A stretch of DNA of 64,000 nt from Adiantum capillus-veneris (Eukaryota > Streptophyta > Polypodiopsida > Polypodiales > Pteridaceae): contig CM043945.1 in NCBI GenBank assembly GCA_014529385.2, forward strand, positions 2,702,312 through 2,766,311, given 5' to 3'. Each line of letters begins with the position of its first letter. The first letter of the stretch is position 1. Of this stretch, positions 41,290-52,634 are shown one piece after another. A model generated the notes under the pieces. That model had not been told where the DNA came from and did no database searches. It saw nothing but the letters and a program-made list of their open reading frames with translations. The translations under genes and the position numbers were made by a program.

Positions 41290-44200
41290 CTGCTTTCAAT
41301 TGTGGAATTTTTGGAGTCGGCTTCTTTGGAACAAATATTTTTTATTCTTTAGGTATGTCGATGATGACAAATCCTCACGGTTTCTTTTCTTCTTGCATTT
41401 GTGCTTTTGCATTGTGGTTCATGTATTGCATGTTTGTCTCACCTTCTCTGCTTTCACACTCACAATTTTCATGAGCTTCGTTCAACACCTTTATCATAAA
41501 ATAGGTAGCTATGTCATAGACATCCTCATCACAAACTTTGTAAGCATTGTTTCATTTATGCACATAGCTAGAGTAGCCAAGATTTGGTCCCAACCAAAGG
41601 GTTCAAACAAATCCTCGAAAAATGGTTCTTGGAAGTAATCTTTACCCTCCATCGATCTTTCTAGAATGTAGTCCTCTCTAATCAAGCTCCCACATTCGAA
41701 TGCTCCACGCATCCAAATATATACTTTGTTGTGCAATCATGCAGGTATCTATTTTCTATTGACCGTTGTTGAGTCATATGTTTCTATAGGAGTTTGACTA
41801 ACATCTCTGTAGCTATGTTCTTTTATATTAATCCTTGTCGTAACCCCTTTATGCCTCAGGTAGATGTGGTTATAGCCCCAATCTTGTACCATTTTAAGTT
41901 GTATCATGAATGGACATCCCAAAATGATATCATTTTTTTTTTGTCTTTTCCAATATCTACTATGAGGACATTATGATTTGTTATAGCATACCCATCAATC
42001 TCCCTAAATATCCATTTGCAAGTTGCAATTTCATTTGTTTTTTTGTGAGAGCTGGTCTCCCCCATTTTTTCCATATTTCTTTGTAGCAATGGCCACTCGA
42101 ATCCCACTATCAAGCATAGAATCATTTTTATGCATTTATGCTCCAATGGCAAGGTGGTGTTTCCTTCTTCACCTTCGTAGAGTTACCCACCTTGTTTGTA
42201 GGCAATGTTTTGCATGGGTTTCTCTTGTGTGTGTTTACCCATGTGTTCATACAAGAGGATGTCTTGAAGAGGAATTTTCAATCCCATCTTCTCTAGATTT
42301 CTTCTTACTTCTCCCCATAGTTGTGGTCTGATTTTTAGCAACTCTGAGAGAGTAATCATGTATTGTGTAGGAGTAGAGATCAATTGGTGCAAGCCTTTAG
42401 TATCCATCATTTTTGGTGTGGCTTTCCATTGAGATGGTACCACTCTACCCTTAGATTTGGCTTCATGTCCTCCTATAAAAGACGACAGAGTCCGTAGAGA
42501 GTGTAGTTTGGTCTCTTCAGATGCTATAGACTCGATAACACCATAAAATGTTTGTACATCTTTTGGGTAGATCTCGTGATCCATGTTGATCTCTATGATA
42601 GGTGTAGACTTAAAAGTCACAATACCATTTTTGCACTCCTATAATCACTTTGCATAAATCACTTGGCCATGGCTCCTCTACACAAATTGTGATCTTGCAT
42701 TATCAGTGGTGTTGGCCACTACACTATTGTCCAATGGTGTTGTTGTTTTGGGCTTCATCTAATCATTTATTTTGTTTCTTTTGTGCTCAATTTTCCAGTC
42801 TCTTTTGTGGATCAACACTTTATATGTAGGGATATTTAGTTTTTTTTGCTCCATTAGAGCATGAGATGTCTCTATGAGCCGTTTGCACATTTTGAGTCTT
42901 TGTTTTTCAACCTCTAAGTATAGATAAGTCCACCATCGTTGCTCTAGTGTCTAATTAGTTTTCACTTTAGCCTTGTAAGCTTTCAATAGAGCCTCTAAAG
43001 GTTCAAAAACTTTATCTACCAAGATTGAACCTCCGAATGATATTTTGGATGATTTTTCTTTCATCATTTGTTCCATGTTTTCCTTTTCTTGTTTCAACTA
43101 CTCTTTAGTTTGTTGCAACTGAGTTTTTAAGGGTGATTTTCTCTTTCATCCTTTTTGCTTTCATTTTGTCAAATTTGGCTTTCCACAATTTTCTTGAGTT
43201 CTCTCTCAATTTGTATTTGAACAAGAAATTTGTGTTCCCCCTCAATAGGTTTGTCTTTGGCAGCTTCTTAAGCTTGAGCTCGAGTCACAACATTGATAGA
43301 ATCTTGGGTTCTACCTCAGCTCCACTTGAAGAAGGTAACACTCCTACAATGTTCAATGTTTCTTTCCCCTTGTTCTTTGTGTTTTTAGGAATGAGGTTTG
43401 TGATGCCACATTCTAGAAAATATCCAGATATCTCTACGTTCTTTGCCTTATGAGGATATTTTCTTGCACAATGATTGCCTCCACACTCGTAGCTGGCTAG
43501 GTTCATTCTCCTTACCACTTCTTTGACCAATTGATTGACCAATTGATCAATGTTCATAATGGTAGGAGTTTGAACACTTTGTTTGGTTGTGGATTTACTC
43601 ATCATAGAAGAGGTGCTCCTAGGCGCATTATCTACATCTTCTATCACCTCTCCATAGGCCTTGTAATTTTCAACTAGATATAGAGCTTCTCTAGTGACTT
43701 GCTCAAACATTGTGTATGCTTTCAAATGCGGGTCCTTTTTTAGAGTCTCATTCCTCAAGCCAGTTATAAAGAGAAGTGATAACCTCTCATATGGTGGTAA
43801 CTCATGTGTTAGACATCTCTATGTATTGTTTGAAGCAAGGCAAAGCTTCCTTCACTTTCTCATTCTCGCTTTGTTTGAAAGCATAGACTTGTGACACCGT
43901 CTTGTGCTTGATCCCCCTGTTGGATAATTCCTCTATAAATTCTAGCAAGAGGTGTTCCATGTTTGGAAAATCATCTCCATTCAGTGATTGGATCCACAAC
44001 AAGTTCATTCTTTCCAATGTCAACCCAAATCCCTCTACTGGGTATGGAAATCTACAATCTGTTTAGCTCTCAATACTTATTTGAATAGTGAGACATGAGC
44101 ATATTGATCCCCTAACCCATTATACTTTGTCTTGACACATTTAGCCACTTGAGATGTTCTCAATTGTTGTGGTTCAATCACCAATCTAACCAATTTGGGG

Positions 44201-44676
44201 TCTCTTGCAAAGACGTCTCTTGTTCTCTCTTTTTGTCTTGGAGAAAGTCCTGGTGGAATCCTCTATGATATATGCCCTGACATCATTTTTGGAAACAACA
44301 CACTTGGCTAAAAGTATGCAAGAATTAGAATACCCTTGTATGTATATACTTCTAGGTCAATTGGATCAACAAGTTTTTACTCTCTTCCATACTTATCTAC
44401 CATCAAAACTTGCACTCCTTGGCCATCTATATATGTGAATGCATAGAGGTTTTTATGGCCTGTCAACTCCCTAGCATTCGGTTCTACACACTTGTCGAAG
44501 TTATGTTGATCCCTGTTTGTGAACCTATACAAGCCCTCATGAGGGTAATCCATCAGAACTCTCATGCCTTTGCTGATTTTGATGAATCTGATGTTGCGTT
44601 TGTTGATCACAGGATGCTTTTTCTGTATGTCTTCATCAATTCCTACTCTTGTATTTCCATGCACATGCATTTGAAT
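41290..44676 (-). pseudogene. Ty3/gypsy gag and protease relic, related to the elements at 45.9-64 kb
   Basis: Segments align in order with the plus-strand gypsy elements. 44377-44694: MRVLMDYPHEGLYRFTNRD, an N-terminal gag segment. 43802-44023: MTLERMNLLWIQSLNGDDF, IKHKTVSQVYAFKQSENEKV, gag core. 43285-43758: a knuckle-like YECGGNHCARKYPHK and LPSSSGAEVEP. About 42930-43060: GGSILVDKVFEPLEA. 42183-42620: LISTPTQYMITLSELLKIRP. 41904-42152: protease region. 41509-41736: DLFEPFGWDQILATLAMCIN, matching HLFEPFEWTQILATMDICLN of the second element. Many frameshifts and stops mean this is an old copy. Pol beyond protease is replaced by other sequence. Confidence 0.75.
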
Positions 44677-44756
44677 TGTTAGGAAATAGGACATAGCTAA
44701 ATAGATATTTGAGTAGATTACTTAATGGAGAGAGAAAAATTTCACACACGAGAGAT

Positions 44757-44818
<62 letters not shown>

Positions 44819-45386
44819 ATACACGATATACGTGGTTCACCCAATGTGGGCTACATCCATGGGAAAGAAACCACTCAATGGCTTTAGTACTTCGAACAAG
44901 AAGTAGGCTACAAAGGGATTATACCCTTAATAGAGATCTCGCCTTGCTTCACTCTCACCACCTCATACCCCCCTTGTTGCATCAACTTCACACTGCAAAA
45001 TATGTGTAAAAATGGCCTCCTTTTATAGGCCAAAAGGGTTGCCCTCTCTCATGAGAGGCAGCCGTGTGTAGCCGCCCTTGTGTAGATAAGTCCAAATTGG
45101 ACTCTCCAATCTGCCCATGAGTGGCCGCCCTTGAGAAGACAAATCCGCCTTTGAAATTGGCCACCAGCCATTGCCCATCGGTGGCCAAACGACTGGCCGT
45201 TTTTTGACCACTTTACAGCCATAATATATTGGCAAAAAGGAATATTCCGGCGATCGTGAAAATTTTGGTTTTTGACGAGTGATTTTTCTTCACGCACGAT
45301 GGATTCTCCTCATAATGAAGAACCTTACAAATGTGCATTTTTCATATGGAAAATTACAAGCGGTAAATCAAGCTCCATACTTAACA
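44677..45386 (-). mobile_element. Copia solo LTR, 710 bp, TSD TGAAT
   Basis: On the minus strand it starts TGTTAAGTATGGAGC and ends TTTCCTAACA, with terminal inverted TGTTA/TAACA. It is flanked by TGAAT on both sides (44672-44676 and 45387-45391), a perfect 5-bp target duplication. The first 140 bases match the 3' LTR at 15144-15280. It contains a (GA)n tract (plus strand 44758-44817). No internal sequence is present, as expected after LTR-LTR recombination. Confidence 0.9.
44758..44817 (+). repeat. (GA)n microsatellite inside the solo LTR
   Basis: About 30 GA units. The (CT)n tract in the LTR at 12.96-13.05 kb is in the corresponding place of another LTR. Confidence 0.95.
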
Positions 45387-45390
45387 TGAA

Positions 45391-45552
45391 TTGAGGTGTA
45401 TAATGGTTGGTGGGAGTCCCAATGAGGTGTATACATTGAGCTATAGGCCTCTTTCATACTTGGCCATACACAAGTACATTGATGTGGGATCAATGCCCCT
45501 TTCTTTTCTTCACTTTCTACCAAACTTGACACAAAACTTCAACACCCCCCCT
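45391..45552 (-). mobile_element. Copia LTR fragment with polypurine tract
   Basis: On the minus strand GAGGGGGG is followed by an LTR start TGTTGAAGTTTTGTGTCAAG (first base at 45544). It matches the LTR at 17889 for about 115 bases and then meets the solo LTR target site. Confidence 0.6.
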
Positions 45553-45928
45553 CATACATACAATCTTTGCACTTTACTTATCCCTTTACTCCACAATGAG
45601 TAGCCCGAAAAAGGTGCCCCAGATTCCTTTAGCCCTATAATGGCTAGCTCGAATATCGTGTCCTACATACATGGGGGGTTTACAACATTCATTCCTAAAA
45701 TAGATTTTCAATCCCTCTGGTGCACCAATAGCTACAAGAGGGTCTTGAAATTTTTCTGGCCCCAAAGATCTCGTGTGCATTTGAGAAATCGAGGGGCTAG
45801 TCTAGAGGGAAGTAAGGGGCGAATACGCATTCTAGCGTGCACTTTCTTCTTAGAAACTTGCATGCATTGCATGATGAACTTGAACCAGTGGCCATGTTGA
45901 TGATCTTCTTAGCTAGAGCTACACATCA
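45553..45928. other. No recognised feature
   Basis: The frames at 45586-45780 (minus) and 45640-45900 (plus) match no family that I know. This may be the coding end of the copia element whose polypurine tract lies at 45545. Confidence 0.3.
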
Positions 45929-46214
45929 TGTTAGCAACAAGCTAACTCGGATATCATTTTTTGGAGCTTTCATTGTAAAAACATTTATTATTTTGATGAA
46001 TCGGGAATATTGTAACTCTTACTTTCGAGATAAACATTGTAATTAATGAGCTTGAGTTAGATGCGAGTTGTTTGTTATTTTCTAAGAGATTGACAACCTC
46101 TTGTAGCCTCTATGCACTAGTCGAGTCAGCTTTGTCCCATGGATTGACAATTATATTTGTGGTTCTCGCTATGTCTGCAATAAGATAGGAGTGAGGTTAA
46201 ACACCCTTCCCACA
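45929..46214 (+). repeat. LTR A of the gypsy family (286 bp, internally deleted)
   Basis: Starts TGTTAGCAACAAGCTAAC and ends TTCCCACA. Compared with LTR B it lacks about 630 bp between TAATTAATGAG and CTTGAGTTAGATGCGAG. The terminal regions match well. Confidence 0.85.
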
Positions 46215-46216
46215 TT

Positions 46217-46234
46217 TGGCGCCGCTGTCGAGGA
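46217..46234 (+). promoter_or_regulatory. Gypsy primer binding site
   Basis: TGGCGCCGCTGTCGAGGA lies two bases after LTR A. It resembles the TGGCGCCGTTGCCGGGGA site of Athila/Tat-type gypsy elements, usually assigned to tRNA-Asp. Element 2 has TGGCACCGCTGTCGGGGA at 53549-53566. Confidence 0.75.
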
Positions 46235-47082
46235 TCGAAGAGACCTAAACTAGAGAAAAACATGAGTGTCTTGTGAAGTTATCCTTTAACTTCCTCTAGG
46301 ATCTCCTAGAGTCAAATTTTTTTAAAGAACCGCATAGCTTAAGATTGTCATCTTTTTGTTGTGTAGAGGTAGCTTGGGAGTAGGTTGTACTTGCTAATAA
46401 GTACCTTTAGGATTGTAGGATTGTAGAATTAGATTAGGATTTTGAGAATGATTGATGGACGAGATAAGTCTTAAGATCAAGGCTCAAAAAACCATAAAAA
46501 ACAAGAAAATGAGTGTTTGTGGACACTTTCCACAACCCCATTGCAGTAGAACCTAGGAGTAGGGTAAGTAGAATCCGAGGTGGAATCTCAGAACATTGCT
46601 CTATCCAAAAGAATAAATTGTGAGTTGTTTATGTGAAGTTGCAAAATTTCAAGTCTACGGCTAGAGATAGCGCCAAAAGGCTGTCAACCACCATTGAATC
46701 TGACTGGAGAGTATGCTTTAAAAGTTGTATGAACTAGTGGGTAAGCTTAAGGACGTATTGAGGTAAAAATTTCAAGAGTTTGCAAAAACTCAGATTATTT
46801 ACTTTTTCTTGACATTTTAGGCCATATTAAGTTTTGACTTGACTTAGAGGCTTAAAATAGCTCATGAAAAGAATTTCCAGTGAAAAAGTTCAAAAAAGTG
46901 CTCATTTTAGGCTACAGGTAAATAATCGCGATTATTTACTTTCAGCTCAAAAGTGACCAAGGTTGATACCAGAGACTCTATGCATGTGTACAAACATCTT
47001 TTGTAAAGGCTCATAGAATTTGGATCACTTAGACACTATCTTTAAAGAAGTCTCAAACACTTTTTTAGAATCAACATCAGAA
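46235..47082 (+). other. Leader of gypsy element 1 with one palindrome copy
   Basis: About 850 bp without frames. It carries a perfect 22-base palindrome at 46918-46939 (core AATAATCGCGATTATT) and a half-site GATTATTTACTTTTTCTTGA near 46793. It is much shorter than the leader of element 2, missing most of the palindrome array. Confidence 0.7.
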
Positions 47083-48466
47083 ATGTCTTCCGATTCAACT
47101 CATTTAGAAACTGAAACGACAGTGCGATATAAGCACATACTTTCTTTTTATAAGACTAATCGCCATGGAGCTCAGGTTTACCCGGATCCTAATGAAGAGT
47201 ATGCCATTCAAGGATTTGAAGAGGAAAGCAGGGCAAACAAGCAAGGAAAAATGTACATGGATAAGAACGAAACTCATTATTTACAAGTTGAAAACCCTGA
47301 TGTGATAGACAAATGGGGGTTAGAAGTAAATACCATAATTCCAGATATGGTAGCAAAAGAAGGACCACCTACTTTAGAATTTGAGGGATACGATCAAGTT
47401 GATTTGAAGCCTTTGAAACGGTTTAATACGGATAATCCTAGGATCGGAGTCTACTGTTGGGAGGATAGAAATCTCAAAGGGTTTCTATGGACTTCTCATG
47501 CCAAATCAGGACAATTAACGCCGATGAAGATCATTTATATCTTCAAAATCAAAGACAAGGGATCAACAAATCTACCAACCTACCTGTTTAGGGACTGTTA
47601 TAACAATAACTTTGTTATGATGACTTCTGAGGAGGTGGAACAAACCAAATACCAAGGGTACTCCATAAGGGATTGGATATTGGGCCAAGAACCAGAAACT
47701 ATTCCAAGAGATGAACTCCACGAGAGATCTTTTGAGAGTAATGTTAAAAAAAAAAAAACCACCTCATCACGAAGAAAACAGGGTGACACTAAAGCCAGTC
47801 CAAAGCTACATGAGTCACTATTTCCAATAGACTGGTTTGAAGGACTCGAAATAGGACAACTGCCAGGAGACGAGAAGTTGAACCAAATAGATGTGTCAGA
47901 CCAGCTGATTTTCAAAAATAGGTCAGAAAATACAGTGGATCTAGGGATCCATATTACCACTTAGGAAGCTTTAAGCAAGTGCTGAGAGCAGAACGCATAT
48001 TTGATTTCCATACCCAATTCGAGGGATTTGGAATGACATTAGAAAAAAAAGCATTGACATGGTTCCAAAACATTCCACCAAGGTCAATCATGGACTTAAA
48101 TACGTTAGCTCAAGGATTTGTAGCTGCGTGTTCCAAAACGGGGATCAAACATAATACGTAGCTCAAATCTATAGCTTCAAACAGAAACAAAGTGAGTCTG
48201 TTAGGGATTGTGCAAGTAGAATGAGACAATACATTGCAAGATGCTCAGAGCTAGAGATACCTGCAGAAGAAAGACTAGTATCATTGTTTCTAGAGGGATT
48301 GCTAAACAAAGAACTTCATGCTATATTGTATAGCAAGAAACATATGACCCTAGAAGAGTGTGTGTCAGATGCTATTGACTCAGGAGACAATTGTGCTATT
48401 TTCACTGAAGAATATGTCCCTAAAGATAACCAAAGCAAGAAAATAGCTTCCACCAAACCAGCATAA
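47083..48466 (+). pseudogene. Gypsy element 1 gag, N-terminal and core part
   Basis: ATG 47083 (MSSDSTHLETETTVRYKHIL) is the likely start, matched by an ATG at the same place in element 2 (55689). The frame runs to a stop at 47962-47964 with LQVENPDVIDKWGLEVNTII and GVYCWEDRNLKGFLW. It resumes after a shift at 47979 (MLRAERIFDFHTQFEGFGMT, LTWFQNIPPRSIMDLNTLAQ), which is the gypsy gag core ('a..WF..lp...i.~w..l...F'). A further one-base loss near 48160 shifts into RDCASRMRQYIARCSELEIP, ending at 48466. Gag forms the particle. Confidence 0.8.
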
Positions 48467-49480
48467 GTGGAAACGACTGCTGCAGCACCGCTTATAGCCA
48501 TAGAAGACATGCTCAAAAGGATGAATGACATGATGAATAACATGCAAAAAGCACATATGAGGGGACCAAGACAAGGGATACCTCAACAGGGACAACCAAT
48601 TAGGCCATAGAAATGGTGTACAATCGAGGGTAAATGGACCAACCACGAGACCAATGAGTGTTATTACCGACCAAAATACTATGGGAATGTTCATTACGTG
48701 CCCATGAGGCCAAAAGGACAACCCATGTACAGATATCAGCCTAATATGGCCCCACCTCAAAGACCACCGATGGGTATGGAAAGACCTCAACCCGTGTTGG
48801 GTCAACAATCTCCATATCCTGGACATAATGTAGTACATGTAAAGTACATGCATTCAAAGGGAGTCATAGATGAAAAAGCACTAGTGCTTGTTACACCCTA
48901 TACCGAGCCTAGTCCATCTACATTAATGGTAGAAAGAAATTGGTATGATTCACATCCACCACCAATGGAAGAACCTGTGATGTATACTACACCAGAGCTT
49001 GCACCAATGTACTATGTAGCTAATCAAGGTGTTAGACCTCCGATGGTAAGACCCATGATTAAGTTAAGAACTGGGAACTGTTATAATTGTGGTGCAAATG
49101 ATCATTGGAAAAATGAATGCCCAGAGCCTGACAAAAACATTAAGCCAGTTTAAGCTTATTGCATACAATGTTGCAACAAAAAGGGAGGACACTTCCCTGA
49201 AGATTGTCCAAAAAATCCTTTAAACAAGGCTAATATAGTAGTGAACGTAGTCCAAGTGATACCTAGTAGCTCATCTGAGAGTGAACCAATTGTTCCAATC
49301 AAGGTAATCACCAGAGCCAAGGCTAAGAAAAAGAAACATAACTCCTCTGATGATTCAAAGAATACTAAAATTTCCTCTCAAAAGACCAAAAGAAGCAGAA
49401 GCAAAAGGTATGAGATGAGAAAAAAAAACAAAGGGCTGAAATTGAGGAGAAAGCAAAGAAACTATTCCAGAAAAAAATAA
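48467..49480 (+). pseudogene. Gypsy element 1 gag C-terminal part with two zinc knuckles
   Basis: Proline- and methionine-rich linker (QPMYRYQPNMAPPQRPPMGM), then knuckle 1 CYNCGANDHWKNEC (about 49078-49119) with exact CCHC spacing. After a stop at 49151-49153 comes a second, irregular knuckle CIQCC...GGHFPEDC. Basic ITRAKAKKKKHNSSDDSKN follows. The family carries both knuckles in element 2 as well. Confidence 0.75.
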
Positions 49481-49486
49481 AAGAAG

Positions 49487-50686
49487 TTGGAAGTGAAACT
49501 TAAGGAAACCACCGTGAAATCTGGAGGATCAATTTTGGTAGACAAAATTTTTGAGCCAATCAATGCAGCCTTGGAAGCTTTCCAAGAGGGACTTAAAGTA
49601 GGCCAAAACATGGAAAACAAATGGAAAAACTATCCTTCTCCAGACATGGAAGCAGCTAAGCTTGAAGCTTATCAAAATTTGGTAAGAATTACTCAAGAGA
49701 TGCTGGAAAAACAAAAACCCAAGCTCGAGAATATGGCAAAACTTGAAGAGCTTGTGGTAGGAACTAGTAAAGAGAAACCCGAAGTGGTGGTAGAACCCCA
49801 CCTTGAAACTAAAGAGCCAGAACTAATAGTGTCTGTCAGTGAAGATCCCTTAGACGGAGTTCCGTTCATAGAAGAAGACTGGCCAGGACACTTAAGGGAA
49901 AAAGTTAGAGAGATTAATGATGGGAGCCTAACTCTGAAGTCAACTCCTATAGAGGAAGTTTGGTTAGACAATCTACCTCCTAGTATGGACATGGATGTGC
50001 AATCCTTGTATGGGGATTGTGGTTTTGAAGCTTCAGGAATGTCTAAACTAATGACTCTGAAAACACTACCCTCTTACTTGGGAGATAACGAAGATGAATC
50101 CATAGTGTGTAAAACCACTCACATAAAAAGAGCAAAACAAATCCTAGAGGTAGGCAACATCCATTCTATCATGTCTACACCCATTCAATCCACTCTTACT
50201 TTAGGAGAATTGTTAAAAATCAAACCATATTTATGGAATGATCTACAGAAAACTCTAGAGAAGGTGGGGATAAAAGGGCTAGTCGCAAAAAAATTGGGAA
50301 AATCTACCAATCTACCTCCTAGTATGGACATGGATGTGCAATCCTTGTATGGGGATTGTGGTTTTGAAGCTTCAGGAATGTCTAAACTAATGACTCTGAA
50401 AACACTACCCTCTTACTTGGGAGATAACGAAGATGAATCCATAGTGTGTAAAACCACTCACATAAAAAGAGCAAAACAAATCCTAGAGGTAGGCAACATC
50501 CATTCTATCATGTCTACACCCATTCAATCCACTCTTACTTTAGGAGAATTGTTAAAAATCAAACCATATTTATGGAATGATCTACAGAAAACTCTAGAGA
50601 AGGTGGGGATAAAAGGGCTAGTCGCAAAAAAATTGGAAAAATTGAACATGAAATGGATAACAAAGAGATTAGATCCATCCCAATGA
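49487..50686 (+). CDS. Gypsy gag-protease linker region with a perfect 113-codon duplication
   Basis: 399 open codons. It begins in a coiled-coil-like region (GGSILVDKIFEPINAALEAF; KLEAYQNLVRITQEMLEKQK) conserved in the other two copies. Residues from about 161 form a unit containing NLPPSMDMDVQSLYGDCGFE ... LGELLKIKPYLWNDLQKTLE, which is repeated directly. The units start near 49968 and 50307, period 339, with no difference that I can see over about 330 bases. The corresponding region of element 2 (58290-59054) has one copy. Function is unknown; it precedes protease. Confidence 0.75.
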   Translation: MEVKLKETTVKSGGSILVDKIFEPINAALEAFQEGLKVGQNMENKWKNYPSPDMEAAKLEAYQNLVRITQEMLEKQKPKLENMAKLEELVVGTSKEKPEVVVEPHLETKEPELIVSVSEDPLDGVPFIEEDWPGHLREKVREINDGSLTLKSTPIEEVWLDNLPPSMDMDVQSLYGDCGFEASGMSKLMTLKTLPSYLGDNEDESIVCKTTHIKRAKQILEVGNIHSIMSTPIQSTLTLGELLKIKPYLWNDLQKTLEKVGIKGLVAKKLGKSTNLPPSMDMDVQSLYGDCGFEASGMSKLMTLKTLPSYLGDNEDESIVCKTTHIKRAKQILEVGNIHSIMSTPIQSTLTLGELLKIKPYLWNDLQKTLEKVGIKGLVAKKLEKLNMKWITKRLDPSQ

Positions 50687-50729
50687 ACAAAGTCGGAGAA
50701 TACTACGAAGGGGAAGAAGGAAACACAAC

Positions 50730-51116
50730 TCTTCTAGTGCGACGTAATACTGGATAGTGGGGCAGGCATAGCCATAGCCACAAAAGTAGTATGGGAATCA
50801 TGGGGGCAACCACCCATTAGACAAACTTGAATGAAATTGCAATTGGCTGATGGACACATCAAAAGTCCCTTAGGACTGCTTGAAAAAGTGATAGTTAATT
50901 CCTGTGGTATTGATTATCAACACACTTTTTCCACGATGGACTTTGGAAAGAAACTCAATTACAAAATCATCCTGGGAAGACCTTTCATGCGACAAGTACA
51001 ACTCATCCAAGATTGGGGAAACAATTATCTGTACTTGAAGCAAGTGGGATCAATAACATGAGTTAATCTAAAAGATCACACTTATCGAGATGTCATGAAA
51101 ACACCCATACAAGAAT
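50730..51116 (+). pseudogene. Gypsy element 1 aspartic protease
   Basis: ILDSGAGIAIATKVVWESWG (DSGA active site, about 50740-50800), a stop at 50828-50830, MKLQLADGHIKSPLGLLEKV, and the C-terminal IILGRPFMRQVQLIQDWGNN. It would cleave Gag. Two or more stops are present, including the TGA at 51059-51061. Confidence 0.8.
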
Positions 51117-52093
51117 TTGACTCAGCCTCTTCAACTGAAAGTAAGCTTCCATCTTGGTTGAACAAGGACACACCTATTTGGATGTGCGAGCCTCAGAAAA
51201 CGGAAGCTTAAAACAAGAAGAATGCATCTTAGAAAGGGATTTCACAGACAAAGCCTATGTACTTAAACCCTTTCCAAAGCGTTTGTTTGAGCCTTTTGAG
51301 TGGACTCAAATTTAAGCAACAATGGATGTATGTGTAAATATGTTTATGCCTACTCAATTTTGCAATGAGGATAACTATGACATCATTCCCATACAAATGA
51401 TATCAACCCTTCACATTGAAGATGAAATTCAAGAATCCAAGGACTTGATGAAAGCTCAACAAGTCTTTTCAGAGCTCTACTATGATGCAACAGATGAGTT
51501 AGAAGAACATTCAGCTACCTCAGATAATTCGGGGTCAGAAAAAGAACAAGGTGAGAGCTAAACTACTCATGAAAGGAGGGAAGGAAAAGTTTTTTGACTT
51601 TCCAACCCAAAAATCGAGAAGACAGAGATGGTATAGAAGAAAAAGAGATACGAGAAACTTGAAAGCTAGACTTATGCCATCAATCTCCAGTAGAACACAG
51701 TTTTTGATGCAAATAGGTGCACATGATTGTGTCAAAGACAAAATCACTGGTAGATATCCTTTAAACAAAAAGTAGGAAATATCAAAAACATCAAGAAAAA
51801 TGAGAAAGGAAATTGAAGCAAAACCTAAATACTAGAACAAGGATTCAACCATGACACGAGTGGAACGAAGAAAGAAGTATCAAGAGTTGAAGAAAGCTCT
51901 AAAGGAGATATATACAATTGAAATGGAAACCACCGAGGAGGAAGGTAAAGATGTAATGAGTGTTCCATCCCATAACAAGAAATATACTCTCCAAGGTCGA
52001 AAAATCATAGTCAAACAACCTGTCAAGGAACTAAAACCATGGGGATTTTTGTTTAAAGATCCACCACTTGTCCAACCTAAGCGTCATAGATAG
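51117..52093 (+). pseudogene. Gypsy element 1, region between protease and RT
   Basis: Contains PTQFCNEDNYDIIPIQMIST, DLMKAQQVFSELYYDATDEL and MTRVERRKKYQELKKALKEI, all paralleled in element 2 (59509-60230). The frame closes at 52093 after GRKIIVKQPVKELKPWGF, about where element 2 proceeds to RT. Confidence 0.7.
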
Positions 52094-52634
52094 TAGTTTC
52101 TTTAGTTCAAAGATCCAAAACTTGTCTAACCTCTAGAGAGAGGTGGAAGGAAAGCTATTTTTTAAGCTAGGAATGGGGATTTTTGGTCTCAAGAATCATT
52201 GGGGATGGAGAGAAGATAATTTCTACCATTTTTCCAGTCTTGGATCAATTGAGACATGGAGAGAAGCAAGCTCCACCATTTGTCCAAGCTAGGCTCCATT
52301 AAACCATGGAAAAACCGAACTATTTTTAACATCAAGGATTTTCTTTCTGTCAACTTTGCTCCATTGGAACATGGGGAGAAGCAAAGCTCCACCACTTGTC
52401 TAAGCCAAGCTCCATTAAAAAATGGAGAGAAGCAAGTTTAACCAATTGTCCAAGCTAAGCTCCATTAAAACATGAAAACCCCATGATGGTTTTATTCCAC
52501 TAAAAACAAAAATCTCTACCACTTCTCAAAGTTAAGCTCTATTGAAACATGAAAAAACCATATATATGTTGTACATGGGGAGTGTTGTTTCAAGGTCCAC
52601 CACTTGTCCAAGCTGGGCTCTATTGAAACAACCC
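52094..52634 (+). repeat. Degenerate tandem repeats in place of pol
   Basis: The phrase 'catggagagaagcaagctcc' plus 'accacttgtccaagctaagc' and 'tccattaaaacatg' recurs about six to eight times with variable spacing of roughly 50-110 bp, up to the start of LTR B. No coding potential. Confidence 0.75.
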
